This document shows, in pieces, positions 58,347-64,000 of a DNA stretch of 64,000 nucleotides. Positions within the stretch are counted from its first letter, which is position 1, and every line of letters starts with the position of its first letter. The translations under genes and the position numbers were made by a program. A model generated the notes under the pieces. That model did not search any database and was not told where the DNA came from. It was given only the letters and a program-made list of their open reading frames with translations. Origin of the DNA: GCA-020352575 sp041635475 (lineage in GTDB: Bacteria; Actinomycetota; Acidimicrobiia; Spongiisociales; JAENVV01); assembly GCA_041635475.1 (NCBI GenBank), contig JBFKVA010000004.1, positions 11,190 to 75,189 on the forward strand. The letters are read 5' to 3'.

Positions 58347-60313
58347 CACTCCTCCTCCGGTGCTTGCTGGGGTACGAATGTCACAAGGGTGGCCCTCTGC
58401 TCCACGGCGGTGCCCGGACCGACGAGGACCGCCTCGACGAAGCCGTGCCCGGCGGCGCTCAGGGTGTGCAGCATCTTCATGGCCTCCAGGGTCACGAGGG
58501 TCTGGCCTTCGTGGACCTCCGCCCCCGGCTCGACGTCGACCGACACGACGAGGCCGGGGAACGGGGCAACGAGGTCGCCGGTCCCCGATGCATCGTGGTC
58601 GGCCGCTCCCAGCCACCGCTCCTCGCGCGACACGAGCCGGAACGAATGGGACGTCCCCCCGAAGGAGACGGCCAACCTGCCCTTCTCCCCCGAGACGCGG
58701 AGGCGTTCGACGGTGCCGTCGTGGTCCACGACGAGTTCGCTGCCGACCCGGCGGGCGGTCACGGTCCTCCCGTCGACGTCGTACCGACCACCGAAGCCGC
58801 CCACCGACAAGGTATGCCGTCCGCCGGAACCCTCGAGGCAGACCGACCGCGGGGCGGGATGTTGTGTGAACCGAGTGGCGCCTGAGGCCGTCCACGGGCC
58901 ACCGTCGACGGCTGCGTCGATCGAGGCAAGGTGGGCGAGCGCCGCCAACCGAGCGGCGGCGGCCTCGTCGGGTGGATCAGGGAGGGGCTCCTCGTCCAGG
59001 AACCTGGTCGTCACCGGGCCCTTCACCACCGCCGGGTGCCGGAGCAGCCATCCCAAGAAGGCCTGGTTCGTACGTAGGCCGACCACGTTGAGGTCGTCCA
59101 GGGCGGCGAGCAGCCTGCGGCGGGCGGTGTCCCGATCCCTGCCGTGGGCGATGACCTTGGCCACCATGGAGTCGTAGTGGGGCGTGACCTCGGAACCCCG
59201 GGCGATGCCCGAGTCCCATCGGACGCCCTCCGGGACATCGAGTTCGGCGACCGTCCCCGTCTGGGGCATGAACCCCTGCCACGGATCCTCGGCGTTGAGC
59301 CGTGCCTCCATCGCATGCCCGGACCATCCGATGTCCTCCTGGGTGATCGGGAGTGCCTTCCCGGACGCGGCGATGAGTTGGAGTTCCACGAGGTCGACCC
59401 CCGTCACCGACTCGGTGACCGGGTGCTCCACCTGGAGTCGGGTGTTCATCTCGAGGAAGTAGAACTCCCCCGTCTCTGCGTCCACGACGAACTCGACGGT
59501 GCCGGCGCTGTCGTACCCGATGGCCCGGGCCAGGGCCACCGCCGCATCGTGCAGGCCCTCGCGGGTCTCCAGGGGGAGCCACGGGGCGGGCGCCTCCTCG
59601 ATGATCTTCTGATGGCGTCGCTGGATCGAGCACTCCCTCGTGCCCAAGTGGATGACCGTGCCCCTGCGGTCCCCGACCACCTGGACCTCGATGTGCCGCG
59701 GGCGGGTGATGAACCGCTCGACGATCATGGCGTCGTCGCCGAAGGCCCTCCGTCCCTCCTCCCGTGCCTCGTGGAGGCGAACCGCGAACTCCGCCTCCGT
59801 GGAGGCGATTCGGATGCCCTTGCCGCCCCCTCCGGCCGATGCCTTGATCATGACCGGATACCCGATCCGGCCGGCCGCAGCAGCCAGGTTGCGGTCGCTC
59901 TGGGACCCGGAGAACCCGGGAATGATCGGGACGCCGGCCTCGCGGGCCACCCGACGGGCGTTGATCTTCGAGCCCATCGCCTCGATCGCAGCCGGATGGG
60001 GCCCCACCCACGTGAGCCCGGCGTCGAGGACCGCGGCCGCAAACCCCGCGTTCTCGGCCAGGAAGCCGTACCCGGGATGGACGGCGGTCGCCCCACCGCG
60101 GGTGGCGGCGTCGAGAAGGGCGGGCACCGACAGGTAGGAGGCCGTGGCGTCGGCGGGCCCGATCCTGACCGCGGCGTCGCACATCCCGACGTGGAGGGCG
60201 TTGCGGTCCGCGTCCGAGTACACGGCGACCGTCTCGACGCCCACCCTGCGTGCTCCCCGGGCGATCCGCACCGCGATCTCACCGCGGTTGGCGATGAGAA
60301 GGCGCATCTGCAT
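58346..60313 (-). CDS. Acyl-CoA carboxylase alpha subunit, methylcrotonyl-type (LiuD-like)
   Basis: A protein of 655 residues: biotin carboxylase (MRLLIANRGEIAVRIARGAR, ATP-grasp loop KASAGGGGKGI, MNTRLQVEHPVTESVTG), a linker, and a biotinyl domain with the biotin Lys in LEAMKMLHTLSA. With the beta subunit at 61148 it should carboxylate 3-methylcrotonyl-CoA in leucine breakdown. The start is ATG 60313, with TAACGT 6 nt upstream inside a promoter overlapped by the 18-bp TetR-type palindrome. Confidence 0.93.
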   Translation of the reverse strand: MQMRLLIANRGEIAVRIARGARRVGVETVAVYSDADRNALHVGMCDAAVRIGPADATASYLSVPALLDAATRGGATAVHPGYGFLAENAGFAAAVLDAGLTWVGPHPAAIEAMGSKINARRVAREAGVPIIPGFSGSQSDRNLAAAAGRIGYPVMIKASAGGGGKGIRIASTEAEFAVRLHEAREEGRRAFGDDAMIVERFITRPRHIEVQVVGDRRGTVIHLGTRECSIQRRHQKIIEEAPAPWLPLETREGLHDAAVALARAIGYDSAGTVEFVVDAETGEFYFLEMNTRLQVEHPVTESVTGVDLVELQLIAASGKALPITQEDIGWSGHAMEARLNAEDPWQGFMPQTGTVAELDVPEGVRWDSGIARGSEVTPHYDSMVAKVIAHGRDRDTARRRLLAALDDLNVVGLRTNQAFLGWLLRHPAVVKGPVTTRFLDEEPLPDPPDEAAAARLAALAHLASIDAAVDGGPWTASGATRFTQHPAPRSVCLEGSGGRHTLSVGGFGGRYDVDGRTVTARRVGSELVVDHDGTVERLRVSGEKGRLAVSFGGTSHSFRLVSREERWLGAADHDASGTGDLVAPFPGLVVSVDVEPGAEVHEGQTLVTLEAMKMLHTLSAAGHGFVEAVLVGPGTAVEQRATLVTFVPQQAPEEE

Positions 60314-60319
60314 GGGTCG

Positions 60320-60342
60320 ACGTTACCTAACAAGTGTTAGGT
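60320..60342 (-). promoter_or_regulatory. TetR-type operator at the carboxylase alpha promoter
   Basis: ACCTAACAAGTGTTAGGT (60325-60342): perfect 8-bp arms, ACCTAACA and TGTTAGGT. It overlaps the upstream end of TAACGT (60325-60320), which sits 6 nt before ATG 60313. It matches ACCTAAC-N4-GTTAGGT at the tetR promoter. Confidence 0.8.
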
Positions 60343-60362
60343 AGGCAAGGCCGGCCTCGTGA

Positions 60363-61133
60363 TCAGCTCCGCCAGGTGGGCGGGCGCTTGTCGAGGAAGG
60401 CGGCGATTCCCTCCTGCCCCTCTTCCCGGTCCCACGCGTCGGCGAGATCGCGGGCGGTGTACCAGGCGTTGTCGTGGACGTCATGGGTGTCAACCCACTC
60501 GATGAGGCGCTTCGTGGCCCCGACCGCGTCCGGGCCGCACCGCAGCAGGCTTCGGATCTCCACCTCGATGGCGGCGTCGATGTCCTCGTGCACCTCTGTG
60601 ATGAGGCCGAGTCGCTGGGCCATGGGAGCATCCATCAGGCGGGCGTTGAGGAACGTACGGCGAGCATTGGCCGCCCCCATGCGACGCACGACGTAGGGGC
60701 TGATGTTGGACGGGGCCAACCCCAGGCTCACCTCGGTGAGGGCGAACACCGCCGTGGGAACGGAGAACGCCATGTCGCAGACGGCGATCATGCCGACCCC
60801 GCCCCCGAACGCCTGTCCGTTGACCCTGGCGATCGTGAGGAGGGGCAGGGTGTCGAGCCGGCGCAGGAGGGCGGCGAGGTCGGCCGAGTTGGCGACTCGT
60901 TCGGACCGGGTCAGTTCCATCTGGTCCTTCATCCAGCCCAGGTCTCCCCCGGCACAGAAGGACTCCCCGGCCCCGGTGAGGATGAGTGCCCGGACGCCGT
61001 CCAGGTCGTCCATGACCTCGTGGAGGTCGGCCATGAACGCGGGGCTCATGACGTTGTGCTTGTCGGGCCGGTTGAAGGTGACCGTGCCGATTCCCCGGTC
61101 GTCGACGTCGAAGAGGGTTTGCTGGAGCGCCAT
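60363..61133 (-). CDS. Enoyl-CoA hydratase, methylglutaconyl-type (LiuC-like)
   Basis: A crotonase-family protein of 256 residues. GESFCAGGDLGWMKDQ and NGQAFGGGVGMIAVCDMAFS form the oxyanion hole, and LGLAPSNISPYVVRRMG follows. Its place in the operon fits 3-methylglutaconyl-CoA hydratase, the step after carboxylation in leucine breakdown. The start at ATG 61133 follows TAGGCT by 6 nt, so it has its own promoter in the 14-nt gap as well as readthrough from upstream. Confidence 0.9.
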   Translation of the reverse strand: MALQQTLFDVDDRGIGTVTFNRPDKHNVMSPAFMADLHEVMDDLDGVRALILTGAGESFCAGGDLGWMKDQMELTRSERVANSADLAALLRRLDTLPLLTIARVNGQAFGGGVGMIAVCDMAFSVPTAVFALTEVSLGLAPSNISPYVVRRMGAANARRTFLNARLMDAPMAQRLGLITEVHEDIDAAIEVEIRSLLRCGPDAVGATKRLIEWVDTHDVHDNAWYTARDLADAWDREEGQEGIAAFLDKRPPTWRS

Positions 61134-61139
61134 CGTTCG

Positions 61140-61145
61140 AGCCTA
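61140..61145 (-). promoter_or_regulatory. -10 element of the enoyl-CoA hydratase gene, leaderless
   Basis: TAGGCT on the minus strand, 6 nt before ATG 61133. Confidence 0.55.
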
Positions 61146-61147
61146 CG

Positions 61148-62767
61148 TCAAAACCTGAACACCCGAAAGCTGCCTTCCGGCTTGGGCTGCCGGGCGGCCA
61201 GCGCCAGTGCCAGGCCCAGGTGGTCCCGGGTGTCGACGGGATCGATGAGGCCATCGTCCCACAGCCGCGACGTGGCGTAGTACGGGTTCGACTGCGTCTC
61301 ATACTGCTCCCGAACCTCGTCGCGGAGACGTTGGATGTCGGCATCGGTGGTGTCCTCCGCCTTGAGTCCTCCCCGCCGGATGTCCACGAGGACGGTCTGG
61401 GCCGTCTCTGCCGACATGGTGGCGATCCGGCTGTTGGGCCACGCGAACAGGAACCTCGGGTTGAACCCCCGTCCGCACATGCCGTAGTTCCCGGCGCCGT
61501 AGGAAGCGCCGATGAGCACCGTGTACCGGGGCACGATCGCGTTGGCCACGGCGTCGACCATCTTGGCGCCGTCCTTGGCGATCCCTCCTGCCTCGGCGTC
61601 CTTGCCCACCATGTAGCCGGTCGTGTTCTGGAGGAACACGAGGGGGATCGTGCGCTGGTTGCACATCTCGATGAAGTGGGTGGCCTTGAGGGCGGCCTCG
61701 GAGAAGATGATCCCGTTGTTGCCGATGATCCCCACCTGGTACCCCCAGATGCGGGCGAACCCGGTGACGATCGACTCCCCGTACCGGGGCTTGAACTCCC
61801 GGAACTCGGAACCGTCGACGATGCGGGCGATGATCTCCCGGACGTCGAAGGGGATACGGGTGTCGGCGTTCACGATGCCGTAGAGCTCGGCCGGGTCGTG
61901 GGCCGGGGGCCGCGGCTCGGCCCGGTCCATCCATCCCGTCGGGTCATCGATCCTCCGCTGGTTGAGGTTGCGCACGATCTCCCGCATCTGGGCGTAGGCC
62001 TCCGCCTCGTCGTAGGCGATGTAGTCGGCGACACCCGACTCCCGGGTGTGGACGTCGGCCCCTCCCAGGGTCTCGGGGTCGACAATCTCGTTGAGGGCCG
62101 CCTTCACGATCGGGGGACCACCCAGGAAGATGCGACCGATCCCTTTGACGATGACCACCTCGTCCGAGAGGGCAGGAACATAGGCGCCCCCGGCCGTACA
62201 ACCCCCCAGGACGACCGACAGCTGGGGAAGACCGAGCGCCGACATCCGCGCCTGCCGATAGAACGTCCCACCGAAGTGGTCCTTGTCCGGGAAGACCTCG
62301 TCCTGCAGGGGAAGGTAGGCGCCGCCGGAGTCCACGAGGTAGATCGTGGGCAGGCCGTTCTCCTCGGCGATCGCCTGGGCCCGCACGTGCTTCTTGATCG
62401 AGGCCGGGGCCAGGCTGCCTCCCTTCACCGTGGCGTCGTTGGCGATGAACATGGCCGGCGTCCCGTGGACGATGCCGATCCCGGTGACGAGGCCCGCCCC
62501 CGGGTAGGTGTCGTCGTACTGGCCCCAGGCGGCCAGGGTCGAGAGTTCCATGAAGGCGGTGCCCTCGTCGACGACCATGTCGATGCGGTCCCGGACCATG
62601 ATCTTGCCGCGCTCGAGGTGGCGGGCGATCGATTCCTCTCGTCCGGGGCCGCCGGAGGCGACCCACGCCATCCGCTCGCGCAAGGTGGCGATCTCCGCCT
62701 CGTACGCCGCGACGTTCTCGGTGTACCGCTCCGATCGAGAATCGATGGTGGTGGGCAGCGGTTTCAA
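61148..62767 (-). CDS. Acyl-CoA carboxylase beta subunit, methylcrotonyl-type (LiuB-like)
   Basis: A carboxyltransferase of 539 residues. GGCTAGGAYVPALSDEVVIV and GASYGAGNYGMCGRGFNPR are the two CoA/oxyanion segments; the GNYGMCGRGF form is typical of methylcrotonyl-CoA carboxylase beta. It pairs with the alpha subunit encoded at 58346. Its start at ATG 62767 overlaps the tetR stop by 4 nt (ATGA), so it is co-transcribed with and translationally coupled to tetR. Confidence 0.93.
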   Translation of the reverse strand: MKPLPTTIDSRSERYTENVAAYEAEIATLRERMAWVASGGPGREESIARHLERGKIMVRDRIDMVVDEGTAFMELSTLAAWGQYDDTYPGAGLVTGIGIVHGTPAMFIANDATVKGGSLAPASIKKHVRAQAIAEENGLPTIYLVDSGGAYLPLQDEVFPDKDHFGGTFYRQARMSALGLPQLSVVLGGCTAGGAYVPALSDEVVIVKGIGRIFLGGPPIVKAALNEIVDPETLGGADVHTRESGVADYIAYDEAEAYAQMREIVRNLNQRRIDDPTGWMDRAEPRPPAHDPAELYGIVNADTRIPFDVREIIARIVDGSEFREFKPRYGESIVTGFARIWGYQVGIIGNNGIIFSEAALKATHFIEMCNQRTIPLVFLQNTTGYMVGKDAEAGGIAKDGAKMVDAVANAIVPRYTVLIGASYGAGNYGMCGRGFNPRFLFAWPNSRIATMSAETAQTVLVDIRRGGLKAEDTTDADIQRLRDEVREQYETQSNPYYATSRLWDDGLIDPVDTRDHLGLALALAARQPKPEGSFRVFRF

Positions 62768-63360
62768 GCCGAACCTCGCAGGAAGAGGCGAGCGACCATC
62801 TCGGCCACTTCCTCGAGGGTCGAGGCCCCACCGGGTCGGAACCAGTCGAGCGTCGTGTTCATGCTTCCCAACAGCAGGAGACGGGCGACGCGGACGTCGA
62901 GGTCGGGAGCCAGGCTCCCGGATGCCTGCGCCTCCCGCAGCAGTCCCGACCAGATCCGCTCGTAGGCGTCGCGGGCCGGGAGGCCGGCCTCCCGCAGATG
63001 GGCGGGGGTCTTGGGGAACACGCTCACGTGGGCCGCGGTGTAGGGGCCGTGTCGGAAGAGCGCTGCCAGGTGGGCGTGCACCGCCGCCTCGATACGCGCC
63101 GCGGACGAAGCGCCCGCCAGGGGGGCCAGGGCCTCTTCGACCGCGGCGGTGATACGCGAGATCCCCTCATCGAGGATCTCCGTGAGCATCTCGTCCTTCG
63201 ACGAGAAGTGGTAGTAGATCGACCCGGCCTTCACCCCCGCGGCCGCCGCGATGTCACGCAGGGTCGTGTCGGCGTAGCCGCGCTCGAGGAAGAGCCGGGC
63301 TGCCGCGTCGCGGATCCCCTCCCGTCCCGGGAGGGCCCTCGGTGCTTCGGCGGTCGACAT
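62764..63360 (-). CDS. TetR-family regulator of the liu-like operon
   Basis: A protein of 198 residues. The N-terminal helix-turn-helix covers about residues 12-58 (GIRDAAARLFLERGYADTTL, RDIAAAAGVKAGSIYYHFSS), and the ligand-binding half has the FPKTPAHLREAGLPARDAYE region seen in acyl-CoA-responsive TetR proteins. It is the first gene of the operon. An 18-bp palindrome overlaps its -10, and the same palindrome recurs before the alpha-subunit gene, so it probably represses both until an acyl-CoA accumulates. ATG 63360 is chosen over TTG 63366 because TAGGGT ends 6 nt upstream. Confidence 0.9.
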   Translation of the reverse strand: MSTAEAPRALPGREGIRDAAARLFLERGYADTTLRDIAAAAGVKAGSIYYHFSSKDEMLTEILDEGISRITAAVEEALAPLAGASSAARIEAAVHAHLAALFRHGPYTAAHVSVFPKTPAHLREAGLPARDAYERIWSGLLREAQASGSLAPDLDVRVARLLLLGSMNTTLDWFRPGGASTLEEVAEMVARLFLRGSA

Positions 63361-63366
63361 CGGCAA

Positions 63367-63389
63367 ACCCTACCTAACGCCTGTTAGGT
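63367..63389 (-). promoter_or_regulatory. TetR-type operator and promoter of the liu-like operon
   Basis: ACCTAACGCCTGTTAGGT (63372-63389): 7-bp arms, ACCTAAC-N4-GTTAGGT. It touches TAGGGT (63372-63367), the -10 of tetR, which lies 6 nt before ATG 63360. Confidence 0.8.
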
Positions 63390-63414
63390 TCGCCATTCTG
63401 CCTCCAAGGAGAGA

Positions 63415-63420
63415 TAGCCT
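63415..63420 (+). promoter_or_regulatory. -10 element of the SalK-like gene, leaderless
   Basis: TAGCCT, 7 nt before ATG 63428. Confidence 0.5.
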
Positions 63421-63427
63421 CAGCGGC

Positions 63428-64000
63428 ATGAAGACGGCACGCACGCTGTGGCGCACCCTTGAGGCCGTCCACGCCACGATCTACTTCTCCCCCCTGGCCA
63501 TGGAGGCCTACGCCGGGGCCGGCATCGGCGAGGCCGGCTTCAGCTACTTCGCTCCGCGGGCGGCCGCCCTGGGCCCCGTCGATGGGCGGGTCGTGGCTGC
63601 CGCGTTCTACTTCTGGGAACCGTCGCTCGTGCAACGATTCATACCGGCCGCCTGGGGTCTCGCCTCGCCGGACGCGGTCGTGGGCACGCGGTGGGGCGTG
63701 GCCGGCGACGTCGTCCGCGGCAGGGCCGGGTCCGTCGTCGATGTCACCGAAGCCGCAACCGCCGCCGATCTCCTGGCCTCGGCCATGGCCGACGTGCCGG
63801 TGAACGGTCGCCCCCTGTACGCCGGGCATGCCGGCGTGCCCGTCCCCGCCGACCCGGTGGCCGCCGTCTGGCACTGGGCCACGCTCTACCGCGAGTACCG
63901 GGGGGACGGGCACATCGCCGCCCTCCAGACACTCGGGATCGGCCCGATCGAAGCGCTCCTTCTGAACGTCGCCAGCGGTTACTTCCCCGAGGACCGTCAA
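63428..64000 (+). CDS. SCO6745/SalK-like protein, truncated at the window edge
   Basis: 191 open codons from ATG 63428 run off the right edge. The start KTARTLWRTLEAVHATIYFS, then YFAPRAAALGPVDG, AAFYFWEPSLVQRFIPAAW and LYREYRGDGHIAAL, are the marks of the actinobacterial SCO6745 (SalK) family. Family members are about 240-290 residues, so about two thirds is present. The biochemical role is not established. The gene is divergent from the liu-like tetR, 67 nt away. Confidence 0.82.
   Translation, partial: MKTARTLWRTLEAVHATIYFSPLAMEAYAGAGIGEAGFSYFAPRAAALGPVDGRVVAAAFYFWEPSLVQRFIPAAWGLASPDAVVGTRWGVAGDVVRGRAGSVVDVTEAATAADLLASAMADVPVNGRPLYAGHAGVPVPADPVAAVWHWATLYREYRGDGHIAALQTLGIGPIEALLLNVASGYFPEDRQ

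Overview
The window is about 67% GC, almost fully coding, with short intergenic gaps and many 1-4 nt stop/start overlaps. Its gene families (a luciferase-like F420-type oxidoreductase, PPK2, an SCO6745/SalK-type protein, TipAS-type MerR, fused PutA) and a strong leaderless-promoter signature point to an uncultured-type actinobacterium, perhaps Acidimicrobiia. The class assignment is inference. I saw no tRNA, rRNA, CRISPR array, insertion sequence or prophage, so this looks like ordinary chromosome.

Layout. 1-2205: a truncated membrane protein with an operator-flanked promoter, a second membrane protein, serC and a DUF2007 protein. 2283-6088: an acyl-CoA carboxylase beta/alpha pair followed by a 41-residue Cys-rich microprotein. 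6091-11405: acyltransferase, YczE/YitT-like and EamA membrane proteins, alpha/beta hydrolase, enoyl-CoA hydratase and Xaa-Pro peptidase. 11408-14941: the methionine operon metY-pcm-metX behind a SAM-I riboswitch and a Cys/Met-containing upstream ORF. 14938-18677: TetR/hydrolase divergon, methyltransferase and PPK2. 18862-26414: F420-type oxidoreductase, a GAF protein with a degenerate GGDEF domain, carbamate kinase with a P-loop GTPase, a second metY with its own short-ORF and hairpin leader, and a TipA-like MerR. 26517-29852: histidine kinase, MFS exporter and winged-helix regulator. 29961-42116: clpB, then a peptide-degradation and uptake block (deacetylase, S9 and P1 peptidases, five-gene Dpp/Opp-type ABC transporter). 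42095-44678: an ABC-2 exporter. 44719-57092: amidase, P-loop kinase, CHAD protein, flavin reductase, PutA, MFS, a PAS-kinase-BLUF blue-light sensor, MarR/VOC pair, thioredoxin and an envelope protein. 57186-63360: a leucine/isovalerate-type catabolic operon (TetR, carboxylase beta, enoyl-CoA hydratase, carboxylase alpha, acyl-CoA dehydrogenase). 63428-64000: a truncated SalK-like gene.

How it fits together. The window reads as a heterotroph living on peptides, proline and branched-chain or fatty acyl-CoAs: peptide import and cleavage, proline oxidation by PutA, two biotin carboxylase systems, and two O-acetylhomoserine sulfhydrylase genes with structured leaders. The most unusual items are the histidine kinase with a C-terminal BLUF domain whose photochemical residues are all present at canonical spacing; the two metY leaders; an 18-bp TetR-type palindrome at two promoters of the liu-like operon; a 61-bp tandem palindromic repeat; and a heptamer repeat at two loci.

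About twenty genes have a TANNNT hexamer (most often TAGGCT) ending 5-7 nt before the start codon, which implies leaderless transcripts. I used this together with Shine-Dalgarno sequences to choose starts.
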